Part shown: one piece after another, positions 8,596-17,796 of the stretch
Numbering within the stretch: the stretch's first letter is position 1
Layout: every line of letters begins with the position of its first letter
DNA from: Niastella sp. OAS944
Lineage (GTDB): Bacteria; Bacteroidota; Bacteroidia; Chitinophagales; Chitinophagaceae
DNA length: 64,000 bases
Reading direction: 5' to 3'
NCBI GenBank assembly: GCA_024809215.1
Contig: JANUBW010000011.1
Coordinates: 62,001 to 126,000 of the forward strand
Notes under the pieces: model-generated
What the model saw: the letters and a program-made list of their open reading frames with translations, nothing else
Databases searched by the model: none
Told to the model about the DNA's origin: nothing
Program-made: the position numbers and the translations under genes

Positions 8596-8787
8596 TTATT
8601 GATTTAAAGGTTTTCCTTCTTCTTTTGAAGGATCCGCATCTACTTGTTTACCTTTCAGATCTTTATTCGTCACCATTTCACCCTTGCCTCTTTCCTCACC
8701 CGGCTTTTTATCAACCGCCTGCTGATCTTTGTTCTTCTTTTCATTTACAGCATCGATGTTCCCCGGCTTTTTCATTTGATCTTTCAT
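8596..8787 (-). CDS. small highly charged hypothetical protein
   Basis: The protein has 63 residues, rich in K, E, D, G and Q, with no hydrophobic segment (MKDQMKKPGN at the start, EEGKPLNQ at the end), so it is predicted to be disordered. ATG start; convergent with the stress-type SDR across a shared terminator. Small lysine-rich disordered proteins of this kind are common in Bacteroidota and often linked to stress, but no function is established here. The opposite-strand frame is proline/serine/cysteine-rich and looks like a shadow. Confidence 0.6.
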   Translation of the reverse strand: MKDQMKKPGNIDAVNEKKNKDQQAVDKKPGEERGKGEMVTNKDLKGKQVDADPSKEEGKPLNQ

Positions 8788-9082
8788 ACAAACAATTTAA
8801 ATACTAAATAAACAAGGCTGCAAATCCCAGACCACTGTTAACATTACTGTTTGCAATAATGAGCGTGTTACCGGTAAATGAAATTAATGTTATCAAATAG
8901 AACATTGTATCCATTCATATGGTCACGCCCTATTTTCGCGTCGCAAAAATCAATATGCGTTAGAGTAATTATATGAAATTATCACGCTACATATATAGTA
9001 CCGATTGTTTGTTTTGTGCGTCCTTATAGTACCCACCCCTCGATCATTACATTTTCTTATATATTTTAAAAGTAACCCTGCA
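8788..9082. other. 295-bp intergenic region, no gene seen
   Basis: This AT-rich spacer separates the divergent small charged gene and the Oar-like TonB receptor. I see no convincing ORF, hairpin or repeat. No clear TAnnTTTG promoter stands out on either strand. Confidence 0.5.
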
Positions 9083-12000
9083 ATGAAGAGATCATTCTTA
9101 ACCAAACTGTTATTCCTGCTATTTGCATGTTTAGCAGCCCGCGAGCTTTCTGCACAAACCACCCAGGCGTCTATCGTTGGTATAATTACCGACGAAAACA
9201 AAAAACCGGTACAGGGCGCCACTGTGCAGTTGTACAACGAGTCAACCGGTTTCACCACTGCAACATTAACAAATGCAAAAGGTGAATATATTTTTAAAGA
9301 ATTGCCCTTAGGCGGCCCTTATACCATTAAAGCCACTTCCGTTGGTTATGGTGAACAAAAGCGTACCGACTATTCATTAAACCAAGGCGATCTGTTGAAA
9401 GTTAACATCGCCATGCAGGTTTCTGCCGCCAACATGAGCGAGGTTACCGTTACAGCTACAGGCCAGCGGAAGAAATCGGAAAACTTTGGCGCCGCCACAT
9501 CGGTAACAGCGCGCGATATCTCGCGCCTACCAGTAAACGGCCGTAACTTTACCACCCTTATAGACCTGAGCCCATTGAGCAGTGGCAGCAACCTGGCAGG
9601 CCAGTTGGGTTCTTCTACCAACATAACCATTGACGGTACATCGGCTAAAAACCCTACTTCAAGCAGTGGTACCAACAGCCGTATTGGCGGCCCTTATGCT
9701 GTTTCTATGGAAGCCATCAGGGAATTTAAAGTGGTAACCAACCAATACGATGTTACTTATGGCCGAAGCGGCGGAGGCACCATTAGTACCGTTACCAAAT
9801 CGGGCACCAATACTTTTTCAGGAAGCGTGTTTATGTTCTCCCGGGCCGATTGGTTATCGAGCAAATATGACATGCGCGGTGTTCGTCGCATTAACGATTT
9901 CTCAACCAACCAGTATGGCTTTTCATTAGGCGGCCCCATCATCAAAAACAAAGCGCACTTCTTTATAGCCTGGGACCGGCAGGATGATGCGCGGCCTTTA
10001 CAGATCGCCGATATTCAGTCAACCGCTGATGAACGACGCTTTAGCATTCAAAAAGATACCCTGAACCGTTTTCTTAATATTGCCAGAACTAAATATGGCG
10101 TTTCCGATGCCAACCAAACCGGCTCATTTGATAAGAAAAGGCATACTGATGCCGCTTTCCTGCGGGTTGACTGGCAACTGAATGAAAAGAACCTGCTTAC
10201 ACTTCGTAACAATTATGTGAACGACCGCGCTCCACTGGGCCGCGACGATAATACCTCCATCAATCTGTACGAAGTATACGCCGATGCACATGCCTGGAAC
10301 AACAGCTTCCTGGCTACCCTTCGTACCGTAGTAAACTCCAAACTCACCAATGAATTGAAGCTGCAACACCTGTATACCTTTGAAGAAAGCACACCGGGCA
10401 GTCAGTTACCCAAAGCTAATATTCCACGTGGTATTGTTGAACGCATTTCCAGCACCTCGGAAGGCACTAACCTCACAACCAATATTCAATTGGGCGGACA
10501 ACGATATTCTCCCGAGCATTTTTACAATAATGTATTCCAGTTGGTGAACAACGTTTATCTCAACACCAACAAGTTCAACTACACGTTTGGTACCGACGTT
10601 CAGTATACGCATATGAACTCTTTGTACGGCAGCGAAATGAACGGGCGGTATTATTTTACCGGAATGAAGAATTTTGACGCACTTAAACCTTACCGATATG
10701 CCAGGGAAGTAGCTCTGTTAGACGACCCAAGCGTTGACCAGAACGTTCTTAATGCAGCCCTGTACGCCCAAATGAAAACAGAACTGATGCCTGGTCTTGA
10801 TATGACCGCGGGTTTACGGGCCGATTATACCAACTATTTCAATAAACCAAATTTCAATCAGCTTGTATCCGATGAATTGGGGTTAACAACCAACCGCTCG
10901 CTGAAAACATTCCAGGTGCAGCCCCGTATTCAGTTCAACTGGGATATTAATGAAAAGCACCGCGATTATGTTCGTTTAGGCGCCGGCGTATTCGGTTCCG
11001 ATATTAACAACTATGCCATGATCAATAACATGGTTTTTGACGGAACTAAAGTGAAATCGGTAGATATTCAAACCGATATACCAACGCCTAATTTTCCCGG
11101 CTATCGCAATGATCCATCCAGCGCACCCGGCAGAGACCTGCTTACCCGTGGCGTTCCTACCATCAACATGAATGGTAAAGATGCCCGCATACCGGTTGTG
11201 TATAAAGCCAATATCTCTTACAGCCGGTTTATTACCAATAACCTGAAATTGGGCGTTACATTCTATGCTACACTTGCCCGCAATAACTATATGTATGTTG
11301 ACCGCAACATGGTTGACGAGCCATTCTTCCGTTTAAGCAACGAAGGCAACCGCGGCGTATATGTTCCAGCTAAAGCCATTGACTCCAATGGTATCGCCGA
11401 CTGGATGCAAGGCCGCAAAAGCAACAGTGTTGGACGTGTGCTTGAATTGAACAGCGAAGGTAAAGTAAACCAGTTTGCCGTTGTATTTGACGGTACCTGG
11501 CGCTATTTCAAAGATGGTGAAGTTTCTTTCAGCTACACCTGGAACGATACAAAAGACAACACCACTTATAATGGCGACGTAGCCAATACGGCCACATTGA
11601 ATCTTATGGTGAATGATGACCCGCGCGACCTGAGCAGAATGACATATAGCGATGGACATTTCCGTCATAAAGTAGTGTTCTATGGAACGTTGCCTACATT
11701 CTTCGGCGTTAGTGTTGGCGTAAGATATTCCGGTATTGGCGGCACCCGCTATTCGATGGCAGTGAATGGAAATATCAATGGTGATTTTGTAGCCAGCAAC
11801 GACCTCGCTTATATCTTCGATGTTAACGATGCCAAAGTGCCGGAAAAATACCGCACAGCTATCACTAACATTTTGAATAATCCCAACGCCAGCGGAAGCA
11901 TAAAGGATTATATCAATAAAAACATGGGTAAAATTGCCGAGCGCAATGGCGGCATCAATCGCTTCTATGGCACCTGGGACCTGCGTTTTGCCAAGAAGTT

Positions 12001-12256
12001 CAATGTATGGAAAAAGCAATACATTGAATTATCGGGCGATATCTTCAACGTAGAGAACCTGATCAATAAAACCTGGGGCGGCAGCAGAAACCTGGGTAAA
12101 CAAAACATATATACAATTGCATCTTCGAGTGCCACTACAAAAGGCTTCGACCAGGCCACACAAAATTACAATTACAATGTAAATGGCAATACAGGCGTAA
12201 TAACACCTGGTGGTAATCCATGGCAAATACAAATTGGAATTCGTTGCGGATTCTAA
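9083..12256 (+). CDS. Oar-like TonB-dependent outer-membrane receptor
   Basis: The start is set at ATG 9083, which gives a clean signal peptide (MKRSFLTKLLFLLFACLAAR, ending LSAQ). Order: signal peptide, carboxypeptidase-regulatory-like domain (about residues 30-110, IVGIITDENKKPVQGATV), plug domain with a TIDG motif, glycine-rich GRSGGGTISTVTKSG near residue 230, then a long barrel ending in an outer-membrane-type strand (IQIGIRCGF). The 1057-residue length and the GGP-I-KNKAHFF motif are typical of Oar-like receptors rather than SusC. No SusD partner is adjacent, so it is a stand-alone importer or adhesion-related receptor; the substrate is unknown. Confidence 0.88.
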   Translation: MKRSFLTKLLFLLFACLAARELSAQTTQASIVGIITDENKKPVQGATVQLYNESTGFTTATLTNAKGEYIFKELPLGGPYTIKATSVGYGEQKRTDYSLNQGDLLKVNIAMQVSAANMSEVTVTATGQRKKSENFGAATSVTARDISRLPVNGRNFTTLIDLSPLSSGSNLAGQLGSSTNITIDGTSAKNPTSSSGTNSRIGGPYAVSMEAIREFKVVTNQYDVTYGRSGGGTISTVTKSGTNTFSGSVFMFSRADWLSSKYDMRGVRRINDFSTNQYGFSLGGPIIKNKAHFFIAWDRQDDARPLQIADIQSTADERRFSIQKDTLNRFLNIARTKYGVSDANQTGSFDKKRHTDAAFLRVDWQLNEKNLLTLRNNYVNDRAPLGRDDNTSINLYEVYADAHAWNNSFLATLRTVVNSKLTNELKLQHLYTFEESTPGSQLPKANIPRGIVERISSTSEGTNLTTNIQLGGQRYSPEHFYNNVFQLVNNVYLNTNKFNYTFGTDVQYTHMNSLYGSEMNGRYYFTGMKNFDALKPYRYAREVALLDDPSVDQNVLNAALYAQMKTELMPGLDMTAGLRADYTNYFNKPNFNQLVSDELGLTTNRSLKTFQVQPRIQFNWDINEKHRDYVRLGAGVFGSDINNYAMINNMVFDGTKVKSVDIQTDIPTPNFPGYRNDPSSAPGRDLLTRGVPTINMNGKDARIPVVYKANISYSRFITNNLKLGVTFYATLARNNYMYVDRNMVDEPFFRLSNEGNRGVYVPAKAIDSNGIADWMQGRKSNSVGRVLELNSEGKVNQFAVVFDGTWRYFKDGEVSFSYTWNDTKDNTTYNGDVANTATLNLMVNDDPRDLSRMTYSDGHFRHKVVFYGTLPTFFGVSVGVRYSGIGGTRYSMAVNGNINGDFVASNDLAYIFDVNDAKVPEKYRTAITNILNNPNASGSIKDYINKNMGKIAERNGGINRFYGTWDLRFAKKFNVWKKQYIELSGDIFNVENLINKTWGGSRNLGKQNIYTIASSSATTKGFDQATQNYNYNVNGNTGVITPGGNPWQIQIGIRCGF

Positions 12257-12360
12257 TTGGCTAGTGGTAAGTGGCTAGTGGGGCTTATATTCAAAACTCA
12301 CTATATTCCGTACTCTCTGTATTTCCCTACTCGCTACGTCCCATTTACTACTAGCCAACA
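12257..12360. repeat. heptamer foldback island 1 (GGCTAGT / GGTAAGT units)
   Basis: Starting directly after the TonB stop codon, units GGCTAGT, GGTAAGT, GGCTAGT run in tandem (12257-12283). A reverse-complementary arm of similar units lies at 12339-12359 (TACTACTAGCCAAC). The arms could pair imperfectly around a 55-nt loop, next to a separate terminator. Confidence 0.6.
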
Positions 12361-12398
12361 AAAAGATCCCTCCGGCTGAGCCGGAGGGATCTTTTTGT
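12361..12398. terminator. terminator after the Oar-like receptor
   Basis: A perfect 16-bp stem (12361-12376 with 12380-12395) has a 3-nt loop and T-tract. It is symmetric, so it can also stop the convergent barrel gene at 12436. Confidence 0.85.
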
Positions 12399-12435
12399 TT
12401 TAAAGTTTAGCTCTTTGAAAAAAGTAAAAGCGTTA

Positions 12436-12999
12436 TTAGTGTTTATGGAACTGGTAAAAAAGACCTACCTGCCAAACCCGGTTCTGATAGTCGGTGGTAT
12501 TGCTTTTTGTAACATCCGTTAACCCTAAATTATAACGGGCATCAACACCTACACCACTACGTCCTACATAGCTGGCGCCAAAACTCCAGGAGAAGTCGGC
12601 ATTGCTGAAATTGTCAACATCGGTCTCTGTTTTTCCACTCTTGTATTCAGAGGTAGTTAAAATACCTACCTGCGGACCTGTTTGCAGTCTGAATCCATTT
12701 GCAAACATGTACTGGGCAAGTATGGGAACGTTAATGTAATTCAGTCGTAATTTATCATCGCCATATTTAGCACCTTGTGTACTATAAACTATCTCTGGTT
12801 GAATGGCGAATGAGCGGGTAAGATGAATATGAGCCAGACCGCCAAGATGATATCCGGTTTTTGTGTCTGCTTTAGTATCAGCGGCATCGTTAGAAAGATT
12901 TGCAAAGTTAACACCGCCTTTAATACCATATTCAACATGTTGTGCGAAGGCACCCTTGATCAGCAGGAACATAACTGCCGAAATAATGATCTTCTTCAT
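12436..12999 (-). CDS. small outer-membrane beta-barrel (PorT/OMP_b-brl family)
   Basis: The 187-residue protein has a signal peptide ending A-F-A-Q (about residue 20). It then shows YGIKGGVNFANLSN, the hallmark opening of Bacteroidota porin-family eight-stranded barrels, further glycine/aromatic strands (GYHLGGLAHIHL, FRLQTGPQVGIL) and a barrel-type end (WQVGLFYQFHKH). These proteins are abundant, structurally like OmpX/OmpA barrels, and mostly of unknown role. It stands alone, ends at the terminator shared with the convergent TonB gene, and has no obvious operon partner. Confidence 0.85.
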   Translation of the reverse strand: MKKIIISAVMFLLIKGAFAQHVEYGIKGGVNFANLSNDAADTKADTKTGYHLGGLAHIHLTRSFAIQPEIVYSTQGAKYGDDKLRLNYINVPILAQYMFANGFRLQTGPQVGILTTSEYKSGKTETDVDNFSNADFSWSFGASYVGRSGVGVDARYNLGLTDVTKSNTTDYQNRVWQVGLFYQFHKH

Positions 13000-13406
13000 A
13001 ATGCTGGTTTAATTAACAATACGCATACAGTATTGCAAAGTGAATACCAGCCGTTTTATGTGGAATTTACAATTTAAACTATTGAATATTAGAAGCTTCG
13101 CACTGTGGAATCAGAGTAGCTTAGTGGTTGTAAACACTGATGCGCTGAAAATATTATTAACGATCTTACCGATCACTACTTTTTCAAGATAATAACCAAA
13201 GCGCTCATACGCTTCTTTTAATGCATTGTGCAGAAAGCGGTCGATCTGCTTATTCTGTTTATATCAAGCTCAATGAGGTTGGTACCGGATTGCTGCATAT
13301 AGTAGTGCTAATTTGTACAAGTATAGAAGTAATATGGCATAAATGCAAGTAGCTCGTTTTTCATTTTTAATCTGTAGCTTGCCATTAATAATAAATATTA
13401 TAAGTC
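13000..13406. other. 407-bp intergenic region with a gene remnant
   Basis: The region holds a frameshifted minus-strand gene remnant (13111-13298) and AT-rich sequence before the flavin reductase start at 13407. No promoter or hairpin is convincing. Confidence 0.5.
13111..13298 (-). pseudogene. remnant of a small gene, broken by a frameshift
   Basis: From an ATG at 13298 the frame reads MQQSGTNLIELDIN. A shift near 13255-13262 is then needed to continue as NKQIDRFLHNALKEAYERFG and on to a TGA at 13111-13113 (ending TTTKLL). The composition of both halves looks like real protein, about 60 residues in all. I do not recognise the family. It could be a decayed gene or a sequencing error in a small intact gene. 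Confidence 0.35.
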
Positions 13407-14075
13407 ATGGAATCGCATATTGTTAAAATAACAGCCATTCACCAGGTTACGCATGATGTAAAGAGCTTTCGTATTGAAAAGCCTGCGGGTTATAAGTTTG
13501 TACCCGGACAAGCTACGGAGGTAGCCATCAATAAACCGGGTTGGGAAAATGAACGGCGGCCCTTCACTTTTACTTCGCTGAATAACGAACCATCACTTGA
13601 GTTTACAATAAAACGATATGCCGATCATAATGGGGTAACCAATCAACTTCACCAATTGGTTCCCGGTGATGAAATTATATTACATGATGTATGGGGCGCT
13701 ATTGAATACAAAGGGCCTGGATATTTTATTGCCGGCGGCGCGGGTATAACACCCTTCATTGCTATCCTTCGCCAATTGCACCGCGATAACCAGCTTGCCG
13801 GTAACACCTTGTTCTTTTCAAATAAGACCGCTGCCGATGTTATTTATGAAGAAGAATTAAAGTCTATGCTTGGCACAAATGCGGTATATATTCTCAGCCG
13901 CGAACAAAAAGAAGGTTATGAAAATGGAATGATCGATGAAGACTACCTGCGCTCACACGTCACTGATTTTAATAAACATTTTTATGTGTGCGGGCCGGAT
14001 AAGATGATCAGTGATATTAATGCTACACTGGAGAAACTGGGAGCGAAACCGGATTTGGTTGTGTTTGAAAAATAA
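13407..14075 (+). CDS. ferredoxin-NADP reductase-like flavoprotein
   Basis: The 222-residue protein has an FAD-binding barrel with RPFTFTS at residues 51-57 (the RxYS-type flavin motif, here with F), then an NAD(P)-binding domain with GGAGITPF at 110-117 and YVCGPDKM near 192. This is the two-domain FNR/flavodoxin-reductase layout without a fused 2Fe-2S domain. It would pass electrons between NAD(P)H and a ferredoxin, flavodoxin or free flavin. The protein ends with the aromatic segment VVFEK, common in small FNR-like reductases. No partner gene is nearby. Confidence 0.88.
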   Translation: MESHIVKITAIHQVTHDVKSFRIEKPAGYKFVPGQATEVAINKPGWENERRPFTFTSLNNEPSLEFTIKRYADHNGVTNQLHQLVPGDEIILHDVWGAIEYKGPGYFIAGGAGITPFIAILRQLHRDNQLAGNTLFFSNKTAADVIYEEELKSMLGTNAVYILSREQKEGYENGMIDEDYLRSHVTDFNKHFYVCGPDKMISDINATLEKLGAKPDLVVFEK

Positions 14076-14081
14076 TTTGAA

Positions 14082-14140
14082 ATAAGAAGTAGGAGGTAAG
14101 AAATAAGAAGAACCTTTTTAAACCTCCTACTTCATCTTCC
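14082..14140. repeat. heptamer foldback island 2 (AGAAGTA/AGGTAAG units)
   Basis: The left arm (14082-14110) is made of GAAGTAG/GAGGTAA/GAAATAA units; the right arm (14123-14140) is CCTCCTACTTC-type, its reverse complement. It fills the gap between two convergent genes and touches the rhomboid stop codon at 14140, so it may act as the transcription end for both. Confidence 0.65.
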
Positions 14141-14868
14141 TAAATCCATCTATTTCTATTCTTGGCAGCCCGCCGCCTCGCTATAAATCCTTTCGCGAAC
14201 GTTCCAATCAACAGCAAGCCAAATACAAATCCACCAATATGTGCGGCATAAGCAACACCACCGGCTTCCTGGCCACCCAACGCACCCAAACCATTCACCA
14301 CCTGAAAGGCAAACCAAATACCCACTGAAATAAATGCCGGTACTGAAATAATGAGAAAGAAGATCCAGAGATGTACACTTTTACCGGGGTACAATCGCAA
14401 ATAAGCACCCAGAATGGCTGAGATAGCGCCAGATGCACCTAAACTGGGCACATACATACCGCCGCCAAAAACAACCGTGCTAAACACATGGCTTAAGCTG
14501 GCCAGTACACCACATAACAAATAAAAGAACAGGTATTTCACATGGCCTAAGGCATCTTCAACATTATCGCCAAAGATCCACAGGTACAACATATTTCCTA
14601 ACAAATGCGCCAACCCGCCATGCATGAACATAGAGGTAATGAGGGTAAGCTGAACTGGCTGCGGGGTAATACCCAGGCCCGACTTGGTTGTAATATCCTG
14701 GCCGCTGAGTACTTCGGCAGGAATTGTAGAAAAGGCCAACGTAAAATTGTCGTTACGCCCTAATCCCTGCCAGTAAACATATACAAAAATATTAAGCGCT
14801 ATTAGAAGATAGTTTACATAGGGGACCGTTTTCCGGTCGCGGTTATCATCACCAATGGGAAATACCAT
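14140..14868 (-). CDS. rhomboid intramembrane serine protease
   Basis: The 242-residue integral membrane protein has about six membrane segments. The catalytic serine sits in GASG (S146) and the catalytic histidine is H210 in AHIGG. The oxyanion-side motif HGGLAHLLGN (H83, H88, N92) is intact, and the protein begins with a short cytoplasmic tail (MVFPIGDDNRDRK). Rhomboids cleave transmembrane substrates within the inner membrane. All residues needed for activity are present. A stretch of basic residues (RRRAAKNRNR) ends the protein on the cytoplasmic side. Neighbours give no hint of the substrate. Confidence 0.92.
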   Translation of the reverse strand: MVFPIGDDNRDRKTVPYVNYLLIALNIFVYVYWQGLGRNDNFTLAFSTIPAEVLSGQDITTKSGLGITPQPVQLTLITSMFMHGGLAHLLGNMLYLWIFGDNVEDALGHVKYLFFYLLCGVLASLSHVFSTVVFGGGMYVPSLGASGAISAILGAYLRLYPGKSVHLWIFFLIISVPAFISVGIWFAFQVVNGLGALGGQEAGGVAYAAHIGGFVFGLLLIGTFAKGFIARRRAAKNRNRWI

Positions 14869-14900
14869 CTTTTTTTCTCAAAAATAGGCAAAAGAAGTAC

Positions 14901-15003
14901 CAGTTACCGCAAATACAAGTTACAGGTTACATGTTACAGGGTGCAGGGTGTTTGCTTCGCATTAGTATTTCCCTGAAACTTGAAACCTGTAACGTGCAAC
15001 ATG
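14901..15003. repeat. heptamer foldback island 3 (ACAGGTT/ACATGTT units)
   Basis: Left arm 14915-14950 reads ACAAGTT, ACAGGTT, ACATGTT, ACAGGGT, GCAGGGT: five consecutive 7-bp units. The right arm at 14971-15000 carries CTTGAAA, CCTGTAA, CGTGCAA, roughly its reverse complement. It lies between two minus-strand genes. Confidence 0.65.
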
Positions 15004-15033
15004 GACCAAATCCTTAATTCGCCAATAATTGTG

Positions 15034-17586
15034 TTAAAGAGAATATGTAATAGCAGTATAATAAAACCCACCAATTTGCGGTCCGCCCAGCATGGAGTAA
15101 TAATAGTGGTTCAGCACATTGGCGCCGCCTATTTTAACAGTAAGCGAAGGGTTGGCAAATGAATACTGTAACATAGCATCGGCATTAAATATGGCCGGCA
15201 CATTGCCATTCACCAGGAACGACTGCCAGTAAAAATTGCTTTGATATTTGAAAGTTACATTAAACCCAAGCTTCTTATATACGTTCGTTCCGCGTATACC
15301 ACCATTCACCATCCATTTGGGCGTATTGAACCCATCTTCCAATCCGTCGTTGGTCTTTGTTCTTTTCAGGGTTTGGTAACTGGCATTGGCAAAAACGGAA
15401 TACTTATTACTGAGTAAGTACAACACATCGAGCTCGGCACCATAGTTATGAACAATGGTCTTTGAGTTTGTCCACAAGCGGTAACGACCCTGTTTGTTGC
15501 GATCGTACAAATAAGCGGGGATCTGCGATTCATCGGAGGTATTGGGAATGCTGGCTTCAATTTGTGCAATAAAATTTGAATAGAAATTGTAATACACATC
15601 ACCATCTACAAACAACCGGCTGTTAAGCAAAGTACTTCTATACCCTACTTCAAAAGAATGCATTTGCTCTGGTTGCAGGTAAGAATAAGTATTGCGTTCC
15701 AACACGCCTTTGTTCTTTTCCATGGCAGCGGCCTGCGTTAATCCCTGCGTATTTACATCTTTGTTCACAACAGCCACAAATGCATCGATGCCACTTTTTA
15801 ACCAGGAATTTTCAAATACACCATTCGACATTACCTTCAACCCGCCTACCCTTTTCACACCACCACTATTGATATTCGAAAAGCCTTCAAAGATGCTGGG
15901 GAAGCGGTAACCATTCTGGTAAGAGAATCGCACTGCATTATTCCTGGTTAATTCATATACTGCCGTAAGGCGGGGATTCCATTTTAAATTAAAATACTCA
16001 TAACCGGTACCACGCAGCACAGCGCTGAGTTGTAATTTTTCGTGCAGAAATCTTTTTGATGCCTGTACAAAAAAACCATAACTGGTGTAATTTAAATTAT
16101 GTCCTGAGTCGGTTGGATTGATAAAATAATTTCCATCAGGCACAATGATATAATCTCTAAAGTCGGCGCCTATATGTAAATTATAATTTGTGTGAAATAA
16201 TTTCCCCAGGTCAAGTGATGCTTCTGTATGTACCAAATGCGCTTTTACTTTTAATGCTGCACCAACATCCCAGTTATTGATCTCCTGTAATTGTTTTAAC
16301 TTTTCTTTAAACTCATTGGTGCCTGGCTGATAACGGCCAAGGTCTGCATCCTCGCGTGCCTTGCGATGTGCAACAGCTACATCAGCATTTGTCGCAATGG
16401 TTTTATTAAAAGAGTTGGTATAATCCTGAAACCATTTATTATTGTCTTTAAAATTAACATCCATATTCTCGGCCATCGAACGCAGGTTATACGAATGCCC
16501 GGTATTTTCTGAATTAATATATGCACGGCCCTGCACCAGCGCGTTTCTGAATTGCACAATATGTTGCTGTAATCTATAATCCTCTAAACGGAACCGGTTC
16601 GAACGCTGATATATATTGTTGAGGTAGGCGGAACGATAAGTATACGAGATCTCTGCTTTTTCTGTTGGCCTGAAGAACAACGATACATCACCCTTTACAT
16701 TCTGCAAATTATAATCGGCCACCTCGCGCTCATAATACCCGGTGCGCGACACCACGTAATTCTTTCCGCCAAGGGTTAATGTTTTTCTGTTACTGGATTC
16801 ATTACCATATCTGTTTACATCATCATAAGCAGGATTGTCGGCGTCTGTCAGACCAACAAATTGATTGGCCGTTGGGTTCAGATCGTTGCGGTTATCGGCA
16901 ATCCAGTCGTAACCGCGATTGTACCCTGCATTTAGTTTAAAGGCCCATTTCTTTCCTATGGCTTTGGCCCAACGGATATTGGTTTCATTATACAACCTGG
17001 CCGAAACATCGCCGGGATCGTTCACATGGTTCACCCCAACCTGTTGTTGTATACTGAACCCTTGTGTAGTGAATGGATCTTTGGTAGTAAAATTGGCGAG
17101 GCCATTGGTGGCGTTCATGCCATATAATGCAGAGGCAACGCCCTGTATAACCTCCACATGATCGATATCCAGGTCGCCGGGCGATAAGGCGCTGGCTATA
17201 GGCGCACCAATATGCGGCGACTGATTATCGACGTTATCTATCATTTGTACAAACCGAACATTGGTGATATTTGAAAACCCGCGGGTGTTGATGATCTTGA
17301 AACCCATACCCGGCACTATCATGTGAACGCCTTTCATACTGCCAATAGCGTCAAAAAAACCGGGCGCAGCCGTTTGCTGTACCTGTGAACTGCTGAGCTT
17401 TGAAATGCTTACCGGCGCAGTCAATTGCTTTTCCTGTAAGCGGGAAGCGGAAATAACTATTTCCTGTAATACATGCACCTTGCGGGCAGTATCCTGCTCT
17501 TCTACTTTCTGCTGGGCATTAGCTGGTAATTGTGATGCCAGCATTATTAAACCTGCAATACCGATCTTATAATAATTTTCCCTCAT
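15034..17586 (-). CDS. TonB-dependent receptor (non-SusC type)
   Basis: The 850-residue protein has a signal peptide ending NAQQ near residue 25, no carboxypeptidase-like domain, a TonB-box-like region with VISASR, then a plug domain (about residues 55-165) with INTRGF and QGVASALYGMNATNG. The barrel ends in a typical strand (YTAITYSL). Size and plug resemble siderophore, metal or vitamin receptors rather than glycan SusC proteins. It has its own promoter with a perfect palindrome at the start site, suggesting control by a specific repressor or activator. The substrate cannot be told; no periplasmic or permease partner is adjacent. Confidence 0.88.
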   Translation of the reverse strand: MRENYYKIGIAGLIMLASQLPANAQQKVEEQDTARKVHVLQEIVISASRLQEKQLTAPVSISKLSSSQVQQTAAPGFFDAIGSMKGVHMIVPGMGFKIINTRGFSNITNVRFVQMIDNVDNQSPHIGAPIASALSPGDLDIDHVEVIQGVASALYGMNATNGLANFTTKDPFTTQGFSIQQQVGVNHVNDPGDVSARLYNETNIRWAKAIGKKWAFKLNAGYNRGYDWIADNRNDLNPTANQFVGLTDADNPAYDDVNRYGNESSNRKTLTLGGKNYVVSRTGYYEREVADYNLQNVKGDVSLFFRPTEKAEISYTYRSAYLNNIYQRSNRFRLEDYRLQQHIVQFRNALVQGRAYINSENTGHSYNLRSMAENMDVNFKDNNKWFQDYTNSFNKTIATNADVAVAHRKAREDADLGRYQPGTNEFKEKLKQLQEINNWDVGAALKVKAHLVHTEASLDLGKLFHTNYNLHIGADFRDYIIVPDGNYFINPTDSGHNLNYTSYGFFVQASKRFLHEKLQLSAVLRGTGYEYFNLKWNPRLTAVYELTRNNAVRFSYQNGYRFPSIFEGFSNINSGGVKRVGGLKVMSNGVFENSWLKSGIDAFVAVVNKDVNTQGLTQAAAMEKNKGVLERNTYSYLQPEQMHSFEVGYRSTLLNSRLFVDGDVYYNFYSNFIAQIEASIPNTSDESQIPAYLYDRNKQGRYRLWTNSKTIVHNYGAELDVLYLLSNKYSVFANASYQTLKRTKTNDGLEDGFNTPKWMVNGGIRGTNVYKKLGFNVTFKYQSNFYWQSFLVNGNVPAIFNADAMLQYSFANPSLTVKIGGANVLNHYYYSMLGGPQIGGFYYTAITYSL

Positions 17587-17602
17587 AACAGCAGTTGGCT
17601 AT

Positions 17603-17626
17603 CGTTATTTCCTTTTGGAAATAACG
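17603..17626. promoter_or_regulatory. perfect 10-bp palindrome at the TonB receptor promoter start
   Basis: CGTTATTTCC (17603-17612) and GGAAATAACG (17617-17626) are exact reverse complements around TTTT. It begins 4 bp downstream of the -7 element, so it covers the predicted +1. It may be an operator or a 5'-leader hairpin. Confidence 0.6.
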
Positions 17627-17629
17627 ACA

Positions 17630-17662
17630 CAAATATAGGGAACGCCGGGACTCCTTAACAAA
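17630..17662 (-). promoter_or_regulatory. sigma-ABfr type promoter for the TonB receptor 15034-17586
   Basis: Minus strand: TTTG at 17662-17659, a 21-bp spacer, TATATTTG at 17637-17630. The leader to the ATG at 17586 is about 40 nt. Confidence 0.65.
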
Positions 17663-17700
17663 TAAAAAAGGGCGAGCCTCCTTTGAAAGGGGACCCGCCC
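17661..17700 (-). terminator. terminator downstream of the 17791-19344 SusD gene
   Basis: GGGCG (17670-17674) pairs with CGCCC (17696-17700), with further pairing of CCTCCTTT and AAAGGGG inside. On the minus strand it is followed by six T (17669-17664). It ends the FecR-SusC-SusD transcript just before the next promoter. Confidence 0.7.
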
Positions 17701-17701
17701 G

Positions 17702-17796
17702 AAATAAGAAGTAAGAGGTAAGAAGTAGGAAGTACGACATTCGCGAACTTCTTACCTCCTACTTCTTACTTCCTACTTCCTGCTTACTGCTTACTG
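17702..17796. repeat. heptamer foldback island 4 (AGAAGTA type)
   Basis: The left arm at 17702-17737 (GAAGTAA, GAGGTAA, GAAGTAG, GAAGTAC) and the right arm at 17747-17780 are complementary. The right side then changes to TTACTGC units that run into and include the SusD stop codon at 17791. The loop contains ATTCGCGAA. Confidence 0.7.

Noticed and set aside
8625-8807. Plus-strand ORF opposite the small charged gene
   Set aside because: Cysteine, serine and proline-rich shadow; the minus-strand product has a coherent charged composition and an ATG.
11333-12019. 228-codon minus-strand ORF inside the Oar-like receptor
   Set aside because: Antisense to a well-supported barrel; composition follows the complementary codons.
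14879-14886. TATTTTTG on the minus strand before the rhomboid gene as a promoter
   Set aside because: The nearest TTTG is 23 bp away and the leader would be only a few bases.
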